A stretch of 64,000 nucleotides of DNA, taken from the NCBI RefSeq assembly GCF_002813695.1, contig NZ_CP017768.1, positions 1,548,501 to 1,612,500 of the forward strand, given 5' to 3'. The notes beneath the pieces were generated by a model, which made no database searches, was not told the DNA's origin, and saw only the letters and a program-made list of their open reading frames with translations. Made by a program: the position numbers and the translations under genes. This document shows, in pieces, positions 30,840 through 40,963 of this stretch; positions within the stretch are counted from its first letter, which is position 1; every line of letters begins with the position of its first letter. Source of the DNA: Methanobacterium subterraneum (GTDB lineage: Archaea; Methanobacteriota; Methanobacteria; Methanobacteriales; Methanobacteriaceae).

Positions 30840-31544
30840 ATGGATATCGGATATTTAACTTCGGATGCTATGAAATATCCATCGAAGGATTTTAAAAAGA
30901 TTATAATATTGGGATTATTGATAATGATCAGTTTCTTAATTTTTCCTGCTTTTATGGTAATGGGATATGTTTTCAGAGTTATTAAATGGTCGATTGCTGG
31001 GGTAGAGGAGCTTCCGGACTTTGATGAATGGGGAGAACTGTTCATTGATGGCCTTAAAATTTTTGTGGTGGAACTGGTCTACTTCCTTGTTCCCTCCCTG
31101 ATCATGTTCCTGGGTATCTGGGCCTCCATTGGTTCATTTATCTCCCTGAGTAATTCTGAGAGTACTCTGGCTCCGGCTGCAGTTTACAGTGCCTTCAGTG
31201 TAATGAGTGGATTGATAATTCTGGGAATGGTGGTGGCCATTATATTCGGTGTGTTCTTCATCATCGGTGTGGCCAATATGGCTTATTACAATGGTGAACT
31301 AGGGGCTGCCTTCCGTTTCCGGGAAATAATAGATATCATTAAAGCCATTGGCTGGGTGGACTTTATCATCTGGTACGTGATGATGATTCTGGTGGCCATG
31401 GCTGCTGGATTCATAGCCACTTTTATTGGACTGATGCCCATTTTGGGGTGGCTTGTAATCATATTAGTCATTTACCCCTATTTGTATCTATTATACGCTC
31501 GTGCTGTTGGGCTTCTGTTTGTTTCAGGGTTAGAAGCCCTGTAA
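30840..31544 (+). CDS. DUF4013-type membrane protein, first copy
   Basis: The 234-residue protein has about five membrane helices and the conserved ELPDFDEWGELFIDGLKIF segment typical of DUF4013. The start ATG at 30840 has AAGGAGG eight bases upstream and lines up with the start of the next gene (MDIG in both); an in-frame GTG at 30777 would add 21 residues. It is about half identical by eye to its neighbour, so the pair arose by tandem duplication. The function is unknown. Confidence 0.85.
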   Translation: MDIGYLTSDAMKYPSKDFKKIIILGLLIMISFLIFPAFMVMGYVFRVIKWSIAGVEELPDFDEWGELFIDGLKIFVVELVYFLVPSLIMFLGIWASIGSFISLSNSESTLAPAAVYSAFSVMSGLIILGMVVAIIFGVFFIIGVANMAYYNGELGAAFRFREIIDIIKAIGWVDFIIWYVMMILVAMAAGFIATFIGLMPILGWLVIILVIYPYLYLLYARAVGLLFVSGLEAL

Positions 31545-31688
31545 TTTATTTTTTTCCTAAAAATTTATTTTTACCACCACAATTATTCACTATTTGAGAT
31601 TTTTATTACCCACATGGTGAATAGAGCGCATTATCTTTTTATAAGAAAAGAAACATAATAATAGATACCCAAAAATGGAGGTATAAAC

Positions 31689-32390
31689 ATGGATATTGGA
31701 GAAATTATTTCTAATTCCCTTAGTTACCCGTCTCAGGACTGGAAAAAAGTATTAATATATGGAATTCTGTTCCTTATAAGCTTTTTAATAATTCCAGTCT
31801 TCCTAGTAATGGGATACTTTTTCAGAATTTTAAAAGGTTCCATTGCCGGTTTTGACGAACTCCCTGACTTTGATGAATGGGGAGATATGTTAATAGACGG
31901 TTTGAAAATATTTGTAGTACAGTTTGTATACTTTTTGATCCCAGCGATAGTAATCTTTATTGGAATGTGGGCTTCACTCGCCAGCTTATCTGTGACTGAC
32001 GCAGGTAATATGGCCAACCCTGCCTTATTCATGGGGCTCATGGGCGGAACCGCAATTATTGGAATTATCCTAGCCATAATCCTAGGATTAATCGCATCCA
32101 TTGCCATTGCCAACATGGCCCTGAATAACGGTGAATTTGGAGCAGCATTCCGATTCAGTGAAATCCTTGAGCAAATATCCATGATCGGATGGGGCAAATA
32201 CATTGTATGGTATATTGTGATGATAATCGTCGCCATGATCGGTGGAATAATTGCAGGTCTCCTGAACATAATCCCAATCATAGGAACTGTAATCGCCATT
32301 CTAGTGATCTACCCATACTTGTACATGTTCTCCGCAAGATCCCTGGCTTTGCTCTTCGGATCAAGTGTAGAAATGGAATCTGTTGAATAA
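31689..32390 (+). CDS. DUF4013-type membrane protein, second copy
   Basis: The 233-residue product is a paralogue of the preceding gene, with the same N-terminus (MDIGEIISNSLSYPSQDWKK), the ELPDFDEWGDMLIDGLKIF segment and five hydrophobic helices. GGAGGT precedes the ATG. The 144-base gap from the first copy contains a TATA-like TTTTTATAAG, so it may have its own promoter. Confidence 0.86.
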   Translation: MDIGEIISNSLSYPSQDWKKVLIYGILFLISFLIIPVFLVMGYFFRILKGSIAGFDELPDFDEWGDMLIDGLKIFVVQFVYFLIPAIVIFIGMWASLASLSVTDAGNMANPALFMGLMGGTAIIGIILAIILGLIASIAIANMALNNGEFGAAFRFSEILEQISMIGWGKYIVWYIVMIIVAMIGGIIAGLLNIIPIIGTVIAILVIYPYLYMFSARSLALLFGSSVEMESVE

Positions 32391-32658
32391 ACAAACCCCA
32401 TTTCCCTTTTTTTATTTTTTAAAGATTAGTTTATGATGATTTTTTTAATATTAATTTAACTCTGGAACTACTAATTCTGAATTTTTCAATCCCTAATCCA
32501 ATAAACTAAAATACATCCCTATTTCCACCATTACTATCCAAATTAATGATATACCTCTAATTTCATTACTGAAATAGGTTAAAATTACATTTAAGTATAT
32601 TTAAAGTTTTAATGATTTATTTTAAGATAAAAAAAGCATTTGAAAAAAATAAAATAAT

Positions 32659-32693
32659 AATTCCCTCTAAAATACTTGTTTCCTGAGGGAATT
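32659..32693 (-). terminator. Terminator of the glutamate synthase operon
   Basis: AATTCCCTC and GAGGGAATT form a perfect 9-bp stem with a 17-base loop. On the minus strand it is followed by a T-rich run and lies 17 bases past the stop codon at 32710. This suits an intrinsic terminator. The remainder of the 319-base gap up to the second DUF4013 gene is AT-rich and empty. Confidence 0.65.
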
Positions 32694-32709
32694 CGTTTAT
32701 TGGTCCTTG

Positions 32710-34568
<1,859 letters not shown>

Positions 34569-34572
<4 letters not shown>

Positions 34573-35243
34573 TTGGATGCCTCCTCTTTACCATAAAATG
34601 GCCTTAACTCCTGAGGCCCAATCTTAATGAAATCTTTTACCGGGGCATCAATGTTGTATTTTTGGAGTAGTGATGATAGTTTATCCTGGTCCTGGTTATC
34701 CAGTTCTCTCACTGCAGCATTGGTACCAGTCTCGTAGTTTCCAGCAACGTATATGTTTCCTCCGATCATCCAGTCACCAGTATCCTCTCCTGCATCTCCT
34801 GTGACTATTATATCTCCACTGAGCATGTAGAGTCCAGCGAGCTTGCCCATATTACCATCTATTATCAGGATTCCTCCTTTGTTTAGCTGACCCACTGCAT
34901 CCCCAGCATCTCCGTAAACAACTATGGTGCCGTTGTAGGTTCCGAATCCAACTCCTTCCTCAGCGGAACCCTTTATAATGATCTCCCCGGAGGTCATGTT
35001 GTCACCCACGTAGCGACCAACATTTCCCTGTATTTCTATGGAGGCCCCGTTATTCAGTGCCGCCACGAAATCTCCCACATCGCCATTTAGGGTGATTTCT
35101 GCTCCAGGACCCAGTCCTACTGCAATTGAATCCAGTTTACCCGGATTTTCCAGGGTTAAATTATTTTTTTCTTCAGATAGTGCTTTTTTAATTTCAATGT
35201 TCAACTGTCGGGTTGTGTAGTTTTCTGCTTTTATGGTTTCCAA
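34569..35243 (-). CDS. GXGXG (GltB C-terminal domain-like) subunit
   Basis: The 224-residue protein is a right-handed beta helix of the GXGXG type, with repeats such as GDAGDAVGQLNKGGILIIDGNMG and GDAGEDTGDWMIGGN. The same fold forms the C-terminal domain of glutamate synthase and FwdC. It is the first gene of a two-gene operon and is coupled to the FMN subunit. The start appears to be TTG at 35241-35243; no well-placed ribosome binding site is visible. A FwdC-like role is unlikely given the partner. Confidence 0.84.
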
Positions 35244-35299
35244 TGTACTCGTTCAAATTCCCCCATGTATTGCTCATTGAGGGTACTAAATCAAGATTA

Positions 35300-35351
35300 T
35301 ATTATATAGTTTACCTTTCGTGTAACCTTCAAGGTATACTGTTATATAATA
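35300..35351. promoter_or_regulatory. Dyad-symmetric divergent promoter region
   Basis: TATTATATAGTTTACCTT (35300-35317) and AAGGTATACTGTTATATAATA (35331-35351) are inverted versions of each other, apart from a 3-base insertion and one mismatch. The outer parts look like divergent TATA boxes and the inner AAGGTA/TACCTT parts like operator half-sites. It lies between the glutamate synthase operon and the winged-helix gene, so that gene is the natural candidate to bind it. Confidence 0.55.
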
Positions 35352-35414
35352 AATTGAGACAATAGTTATAATGATGAAATTGATTTTGTCACTAAAAAAA
35401 ATAGGTGAACTTGT

Positions 35415-35963
35415 ATGAAAACCCTGATTACCAACTTAAGAGGACAATGCCTCTTTAATGCCTCTATGAAAACCCAACCAGAAGGGCTAATTATCTTACA
35501 TTATGGGAAACATCGAAAAACAGAATTGGACTCTTTCCTAAAGGGAGGCGAAATTAGAATTGATACCGAAGATCCCCATGATGCATTGAATCGGATTTTA
35601 GAGATTATAAGAGGGGCTAAAGTACATGGGGATGTTTATGTAGCCTTTGGTTCAGGAGATATTGGCCCTATTTTAAACTTTGCAGCTAACAAAGAAGAAG
35701 TATCCGGAATTTTCACCTGTTTTTCGGAGAAGGTAGTTAGACTCCCACCATTTCAATTGAAAATATCCAAGACCCGTCTTAAAATAATGGAAACACTTAT
35801 CCAGAATGATTTTACAGCTGTTGAGATTGGTAAAAAAGTTGGGATATCCAGAGCAATGGTTTACAAACATTTGAACGGACTGATAGACCTGGGACTGGTT
35901 AAAAGATCTCCTTCAATGGAAAAGTACAGCATAACTGATGCCGGGAAAATGGCCATGACCTAA
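35415..35963 (+). CDS. Winged-helix regulator with N-terminal sensor-like domain
   Basis: The 182-residue protein has an N-terminal alpha/beta domain (about 1-110; GDVYVAFGSGDIGPILNFAA resembles the glycine-rich segment of CARF-like Rossmann sensors) and an ArsR/MarR-like winged helix (about 115-180; VEIGKKVGISRAMVYKHLNGL is the recognition helix region). GGTGA precedes the ATG. It is divergent from glutamate synthase across a dyad. Control of that operon is inferred; the CARF resemblance is a visual impression. Confidence 0.75.
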   Translation: MKTLITNLRGQCLFNASMKTQPEGLIILHYGKHRKTELDSFLKGGEIRIDTEDPHDALNRILEIIRGAKVHGDVYVAFGSGDIGPILNFAANKEEVSGIFTCFSEKVVRLPPFQLKISKTRLKIMETLIQNDFTAVEIGKKVGISRAMVYKHLNGLIDLGLVKRSPSMEKYSITDAGKMAMT

Positions 35964-36292
35964 AACCATATTTCCAAACAAAAACTCCCTAAACCACCCA
36001 TTTATTAAAATAGGAATCTAAACAATTATGTCTTAATTTTTATTATATTCGGATTATGCCTGAAATTCTTGTATTTACATTGATTATAATAATATATGAT
36101 ATGCAGAACAATCTACCTTAAATAAAATTTCAATCACTGATCAATACACCATGTTGAACAATGATTTAGTTAAAGTGGAAAAAAGATAAAAATAAAATAA
36201 TATGATGAAGATATAATTTTCAGTCAGATAAATAACCTATGATGATTATGGAGTTATCATGTCCTTAACCGAAGAAAAACTAAATGATGTTA
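35964..36292. other. 329-base AT-rich spacer
   Basis: Nothing structured is seen except an ATG at 36259 with GGAG upstream, which opens a plus-strand frame that I judge non-coding beyond its first dozen codons because the antisense frame is more protein-like. Confidence 0.4.
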
Positions 36293-36619
36293 TTATTCCA
36301 TTGGATATTCAATTCTTAACTTGTAACTTGCCTTATCACTTAAAAGAACAGTTCCTGGGACAAAATAGTCCTCAAATTTTTGAACCTTCTTCATCATACA
36401 CGGCTCAAAATCCATCTTTTGAGTATAGGATCGACATTCCTCATCATCAATTATTCCCTTCTTCACCAGTGCAATATACCGCATTTTTATTGTTTCTTCA
36501 TTCAACAAAGGCATTTGATCACCTAATAATAACTTGTCCAAACTTGTATTTAAATTATTTGCACCAATATTTGAAAAATGTACAATAAATAATAGCATAT
36601 ACCCATAGAATATAAACAA
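36293..36619 (-). CDS. Hypothetical small protein, doubtful
   Basis: A 108-codon frame with protein-like composition (LNEETIKMRYIALVKKGIID, then DDEECRSYTQK) and a weak resemblance to SHOCT-type helical segments. The plus strand here also has an open frame of nearly the same span, but its translation is rich in Pro, Ser and His and looks like an antisense shadow. The true start may be downstream, for example the Met of MPLLNEE. No ribosome binding site is clear. It lies head to head with the Lrp-type gene. Confidence 0.4.
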   Translation of the reverse strand: MFIFYGYMLLFIVHFSNIGANNLNTSLDKLLLGDQMPLLNEETIKMRYIALVKKGIIDDEECRSYTQKMDFEPCMMKKVQKFEDYFVPGTVLLSDKASYKLRIEYPME

Positions 36620-36642
36620 TGTTTATCTAAGCGGTGAATGTG

Positions 36643-37125
36643 ATGAAAGAAAATGAAAAACATAATGAAATCGTGGGAATAGACGATGTAGACCGAGAAA
36701 TTATTAATTTGTTCAACCAAGACGGTAGAATGTCTTATAGGAAAATAGCAAAGCGTCTCGATGTTTCCATTGGTACAGTGCATAATCGTATGGAAAAACT
36801 CACGAAAAACGGTGTAATCCAGAAATTCACACCAGTCATTGACCACAGCAAACTGGGTTACAACCTCACCACCATTATTGGAGTAAGAGTAAAGGGAGGG
36901 GTGCTGGAAAACTGGGAAGATCGCACTGCCTACCATAAAAACGTCCTCTGCATGTACGATGTTACTGGAGAATTCGATGCCATATTGGTTGCCCGATTCA
37001 AAGACACCAGCGAACTGGACCAGTTCATAAAAGGATTGCTCAAAGAACCTGATGTCCAGAGAACATACACCCAAACCGTACTTAACATTGTAAAAGAAGA
37101 CCTAAGTTCAAGTAAAATGCTGTGA
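36643..37125 (+). CDS. Lrp/AsnC-family transcriptional regulator
   Basis: The 160-residue protein has an N-terminal helix-turn-helix (DVDREIINLFNQDGRMSYRK, then IAKRLDVSIGTVHNRMEKL) and a C-terminal RAM-like ligand and oligomerisation domain (VTGEFDAILVARFKDTSELD). Lrp proteins respond to amino acids and act as octamers. The ATG at 36643 has GGTGA five bases upstream; in-frame GTGs at 36634 and 36640 are less likely. Target genes are unknown; a glutamate synthase lies nearby. Confidence 0.92.
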   Translation: MKENEKHNEIVGIDDVDREIINLFNQDGRMSYRKIAKRLDVSIGTVHNRMEKLTKNGVIQKFTPVIDHSKLGYNLTTIIGVRVKGGVLENWEDRTAYHKNVLCMYDVTGEFDAILVARFKDTSELDQFIKGLLKEPDVQRTYTQTVLNIVKEDLSSSKML

Positions 37126-37216
37126 TGAATTTGATCTGGTCAAAAAAGCAGGAAAATGATTCCAATTAACCATCACATTATTGATGTCTTTGGTTAGCAT
37201 ATAAATAATCTATAAA

Positions 37217-37271
37217 ACTGTTATCTATGAAAGTACTGTTATCTATGAAAGTAACTGTTATCTATGAAAGT
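37217..37271 (+). repeat. Three copies of ACTGTTATCTATGAAAGT
   Basis: Exact copies lie at 37217-37234, 37235-37252 and 37254-37271, the third displaced by one base. They sit 53 bases before the start of the histone-deacetylase-family gene. Each contains ATG but no open frame of note. They may be regulator sites in the promoter or leader, or a slippage product. Confidence 0.8.
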
Positions 37272-37323
37272 GGTTGTAAATAAAGACGATTAATCAATTA
37301 ATCCATCTAATGGAGGCCTTAGC

Positions 37324-38349
37324 GTGATTTCCCTGGTTAACTCCCCAGAATACGCAAACCATCAAACTGGATCCCATCCTGAAAATCAACAAAGGCTGGA
37401 AGTGATGATTAACTACCTTAGAGAAAAAGGTGAAATGGAAGAACTAGATATCCACCAACCAAAGCCTGCCTGTGATGAGGATATCCTCAAAGTGCACAGT
37501 AACACCTATTTGAAAAGTTTAAAGGATTTTATTGGAAGTGGTGGGGGCTACATTGATTTTGACACTTATGCTTCCCCTAAAAGCTATGAAATTGCTAAAC
37601 TAGCAGCAGGTGGTGCAATTACTGCTTCTAAGTTAGTTTTCGATGGTTATGATTTTGCCTATTCCCTGGCACGACCACCGGGCCATCATGCCACTGCAAG
37701 TAAGGCCATGGGTTTCTGTTTAATTAACAATCTGGCAGTGGCCCTTGAGTACATGCGAGATGAGTATGGTCTTAGAAAATTCATGATAGTGGATTTTGAC
37801 GCCCACTATGGTAATGGGACTGCAGAAATATATTACCAGGACCCTAACGTTCTTTACATATCCATACATCAGGACCCACGCACTATTTTCCCTGGAAAAG
37901 GATTTGTTGAAGAAACTGGGAGTGGAATGGGAGAGGGTTTCAATCTCAACATACCCATGACCCCCGGTTCAACTACTTCCAATTATATTTACATACTGGA
38001 AAAAATCATAGAACCAGTTTTAAGAAAATTCAAAGCAGACTTCTATTTCCTGGATGTAGGCTTTGATGGTCATCAGGAAGATCCCCTTTCCAGTCTCCAA
38101 TTGGATGATGATTTCTATCCATGGATAGCCAATCACATGAAGAATCTAACCAGCCAGATGGTTCTGATACTGGAGGGTGGTTACAGCACCGATGCCATGG
38201 CCCGCTCAAACCTGAAAATGATAAAAGTATTAAAGGACAAGGAGACCCATGAAGAATGGCAACCACCAGGGAAGATGGTGGTGAAAAATGAAACCAGAAA
38301 AATATTTAGAAGAATCCAAAACACATTTTCACCATTTTTCACATTTTAA
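37324..38349 (+). CDS. Histone deacetylase family protein
   Basis: The 341-residue protein is an arginase-fold deacetylase: ARPPGHHATASKAMGFC with the tandem histidines, FMIVDFDAHYGNGTAEIY with zinc-binding Asp and His, and FLDVGFDGHQEDPLSSL with the second zinc Asp. ILEGGYS supplies the Gly-Gly-Tyr loop. Archaeal members act on acetylated proteins or small amides such as polyamines. The start is GTG at 37324 with GGAGG upstream. The upstream repeats suggest specific regulation. Confidence 0.9.
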   Translation: MISLVNSPEYANHQTGSHPENQQRLEVMINYLREKGEMEELDIHQPKPACDEDILKVHSNTYLKSLKDFIGSGGGYIDFDTYASPKSYEIAKLAAGGAITASKLVFDGYDFAYSLARPPGHHATASKAMGFCLINNLAVALEYMRDEYGLRKFMIVDFDAHYGNGTAEIYYQDPNVLYISIHQDPRTIFPGKGFVEETGSGMGEGFNLNIPMTPGSTTSNYIYILEKIIEPVLRKFKADFYFLDVGFDGHQEDPLSSLQLDDDFYPWIANHMKNLTSQMVLILEGGYSTDAMARSNLKMIKVLKDKETHEEWQPPGKMVVKNETRKIFRRIQNTFSPFFTF

Positions 38350-38396
38350 TTATCAAAAACCAAAATATAGATTTAAAAAAGAATTGAAGAATGAAA

Positions 38397-38442
38397 AATA
38401 GATTTATACCGGCACTTAAAAATAGGTTTATACGGCACTTTA
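38397..38442 (+). repeat. Imperfect tandem duplication of about 23 bp
   Basis: AATAGATTTATACCGGCACTTAAA (38397-38420) is followed at once by AATAGGTTTATACGGCACTTTA (38421-38442). Both copies contain a TTTATAC element, so a TATA-like sequence is duplicated just before the DUF2100-like gene. Confidence 0.6.
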
Positions 38443-38465
38443 TGAGTTTTGAGGAGATAATAAAA

Positions 38466-39155
38466 ATGGATAAAATTAGGTTCAAACAGGCCCAATCACT
38501 TCTTTTAGAATCAGGGAAATCAAAAAAAGGTACTGAGAAATTAAAAAATCCCCGCGAAGGCACTCTTGATCCAGTTGCCTATGCAGAAATTATAAACCAG
38601 GTTATAGGAACTGAAGAATTTGTTTACTCCAGCAGACCCACCCATAAACTCCTCCAGGAAGATGCTAAAGAATTTTGCAGCAATTTAATAGATATCCGGA
38701 ACAAAATTGATGATATCCTGGCTGAATTTGGTGTTTTAGAAAAGAAAAATATTGAAGAAGAAGTTAAAAGGCTTTCAGAAAAATTCATCATACTCACCAG
38801 TAAGGGAAACTTCAAGAAGATTATAACCCGCTGGGGAGTAGAAGCCCAGAGAATAGTTGTGGCCGGAGTTCCCCTAGAAACTGAAGACATGCGTGTTCTT
38901 AACCCTAAACTTCCGGAAACAGCCCTTGAACCTGTAAAAAAGAAAATATCACATGTTAAAAATGATATTATTCGTAAAATGGATCAGTTTGACACCCAAG
39001 AGATGTTAGTAGTGGTTGAAAATGACAAATCCGGAGAAATCATGGCAAAACGGGCTGAAAATCTTTACGGAGCCCGGGTGATGATCAGGGATAGTTTAAA
39101 AAATACATCCATCCTTGAATTCCGAAAAGCTCTGGAAAAAGAATATAATCCATAA
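38466..39155 (+). CDS. Conserved methanogen protein, probably DUF2100
   Basis: The 229-residue product begins MDKIRFKQAQSLLLESGKSK. A charged helical front half is followed by an alpha/beta region (GVEAQRIVVAGVPLETEDMR, MLVVVENDKSGEIMAKRAEN) that looks Toprim- or Rossmann-like. I associate it with DUF2100, a methanogen-restricted family, without certainty. The ATG at 38466 follows AGGAGA; a longer frame from 38391 would run through the duplicated promoter element and is less likely. Confidence 0.68.
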   Translation: MDKIRFKQAQSLLLESGKSKKGTEKLKNPREGTLDPVAYAEIINQVIGTEEFVYSSRPTHKLLQEDAKEFCSNLIDIRNKIDDILAEFGVLEKKNIEEEVKRLSEKFIILTSKGNFKKIITRWGVEAQRIVVAGVPLETEDMRVLNPKLPETALEPVKKKISHVKNDIIRKMDQFDTQEMLVVVENDKSGEIMAKRAENLYGARVMIRDSLKNTSILEFRKALEKEYNP

Positions 39156-39465
39156 TTTTCATTTATCCTTTCCTTTATCCATTAACCAGTGGTTGGTGAT
39201 CATAGGTAATCATCTAATGAAAAAATCAAACCATAACTCTTTTTATGTTCCATAATTAATAACAAAATTAAGACCGTGTAAAATTATGTAAAATTCCCCA
39301 AAAAAGTAGGGAATATCAGAACGAAACCATCACCTACATGATAAAAAAAATCATTTCAAAAACTTCAATTAAAAATCCTTGGAAAAAGATAAAAAAAATT
39401 AAGACTTGTTTTTTATGTTTTTTCATTACACAAAAATACATTTATAGAACTCAGGGTGAAAAAAA
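39156..39465. promoter_or_regulatory. Spacer and mptA promoter
   Basis: This 310-base AT-rich stretch has no gene. ATTTATAG at about 39439-39446 could be the mptA TATA box, though it lies only about 20 bases before the ATG, so an earlier box or a leaderless start is also possible. Confidence 0.4.
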
Positions 39466-40416
39466 ATGGAACCACCGTGTTTACCAGATACCCAGGAAAA
39501 GTTACCTACCATCCCCGTGCACCTCACCAGAGTAGGGGTCAAAGGGGTCAAAAAACTCTTAAAGATAGAAAGGGAAAGTAAAAGACCCATAGTTCTTTTA
39601 CCCACCTTCGACGCCTATGTGGATTTGCCCAGCACTCAAAGGGGCATCCACATGTCACGCAACCCAGAAGCAATTAGCGAAGTCTTGGAAGAAGCTGTCG
39701 AAGGCAGTGCAATGGAAGTAGAGTCACTGTGCGCTGAGATAGTGAATTTGCTCCTTGAAAAACATACCTATGCCAAGAGGGCTGAAGTCAGTATGAAGAG
39801 TGACTTCATGATCATGAAGAAGTCCCCGGTGACCAAACACAAAACCCAGGAAATGGTAAACATAATGGCCGATGCCATAGGCTACCGCACTGATGAAGGA
39901 GTGGTTATCCGGAAGATGATCGGAGCAGAAGTAGTGGGGATGACTGTATGCCCCTGTGCCCAGGAAACAGTGAAAGAAAGCTCCAAACAGAAACTCCTGG
40001 AATTTTTAGATGAAGAAACCACTGCAAAAGTCCTGGAAGCGGTGTCATTTGCATCCCACAACCAGCGGGGAAGGGGCAGTATCATGATCGAGGTACCCGC
40101 CCAGCAGATAATCAGGGGAGAAGACATTATCAAGATAATTGAAGACTCCATGAGCTCTTATGTCTGTGAACTCTTAAAAAGACCCGATGAACATGCGGTG
40201 GTGATTAATGCCCATGAACGTCCCATGTTCGTGGAAGACTGCGTGCGGAATATGGTGCAGAAGATTGTGAAAGAATTCTCCCACCTACCTGATGACACCC
40301 TAATAACAGTCCAACAGGTTAACGAGGAAAGTATACATCGCCATAATGCATTCGCTGAAAAAGTAGCTACTATGGGTGAACTTAAAGCCGAAATAACAAA
40401 TGGTGGAGGAAATTAA
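39466..40416 (+). CDS. mptA: GTP cyclohydrolase MptA
   Basis: MptA is the iron-dependent archaeal GTP cyclohydrolase (type IV) that makes 7,8-dihydroneopterin 2',3'-cyclic phosphate, the first step to tetrahydromethanopterin. The 316-residue protein has the FolE2/MptA landmarks: STQRGIHMSRNPEA, GMTVCPCAQE with the cysteines at the active site, FASHNQRGRGSI and VNEESIHRHNAFAE. The stop overlaps the start of the next gene as TAATG, so the two are coupled. Confidence 0.94.
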   Translation: MEPPCLPDTQEKLPTIPVHLTRVGVKGVKKLLKIERESKRPIVLLPTFDAYVDLPSTQRGIHMSRNPEAISEVLEEAVEGSAMEVESLCAEIVNLLLEKHTYAKRAEVSMKSDFMIMKKSPVTKHKTQEMVNIMADAIGYRTDEGVVIRKMIGAEVVGMTVCPCAQETVKESSKQKLLEFLDEETTAKVLEAVSFASHNQRGRGSIMIEVPAQQIIRGEDIIKIIEDSMSSYVCELLKRPDEHAVVINAHERPMFVEDCVRNMVQKIVKEFSHLPDDTLITVQQVNEESIHRHNAFAEKVATMGELKAEITNGGGN

Positions 40417-40853
40417 TGCAAATAAAAAAAATTGCCGGACAGATCATGGGCCAGTTGGAGGCCTTTGAAGGATCAAAAGCAGCCATGGACACCACCAATT
40501 TATTGATTGTTCGTGGAAGATCACGCCAGAGGATCCAGCCTGAAGAATTAAAATCCACCATCTCACAGATTCTGAAAGATTTAGGAACCAGAGAACTGGA
40601 TATGTTTTCTGATGAAACTGCAGACATCTTCACTTTAATAGATGAACAGATCCGATCCCAGGTAGATATACATGGCGAAAGTGATGTATACGGAATATAT
40701 CGCCTTAAAGAATCCTTTGAAAACATGAACTGCCATGCCGAGTATGGTATGGGCCTTTTAAATGATATTGCAGTATTCATTATTTTATGGAAAGATAAAA
40801 GTGGTGTGGGGCCCCTATTTGTGGAACTGGTGGTTTCCTATCTGGAAGAATAA
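40416..40853 (+). CDS. Conserved methanogen protein coupled to mptA, probably DUF2120
   Basis: The 145-residue product (MQIKKIAGQIMGQLEAFEGS...) has no motif that I can assign. I associate it with DUF2120, a family of methanogens. Its start shares a base with the mptA stop (TAATG), so its level is tied to MptA and a role in pterin synthesis or MptA function is possible. Only one cysteine is present, so an iron-binding role is not suggested. Confidence 0.7.
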   Translation: MQIKKIAGQIMGQLEAFEGSKAAMDTTNLLIVRGRSRQRIQPEELKSTISQILKDLGTRELDMFSDETADIFTLIDEQIRSQVDIHGESDVYGIYRLKESFENMNCHAEYGMGLLNDIAVFIILWKDKSGVGPLFVELVVSYLEE

Positions 40854-40963
40854 TGAAAAAGAATCCATGGGAGATTTAAATTTCCCTTAGAAATGATTAT
40901 CCTGTAAAAAAAGGAATGATTATCTTAGAGATAAAAATAATCTGGTAACAGTAAAAGATAAAA

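Noticed and set aside
36259..36588. Plus-strand frame of 109 codons starting with a fair ribosome binding site
   Set aside because: After the first dozen codons the translation is rich in Pro, Ser and His, like an antisense shadow. The opposite frame has more normal composition. Neither is certain.
37217..37271. CRISPR array
   Set aside because: The three repeats are contiguous with no spacers, and there are no cas genes.
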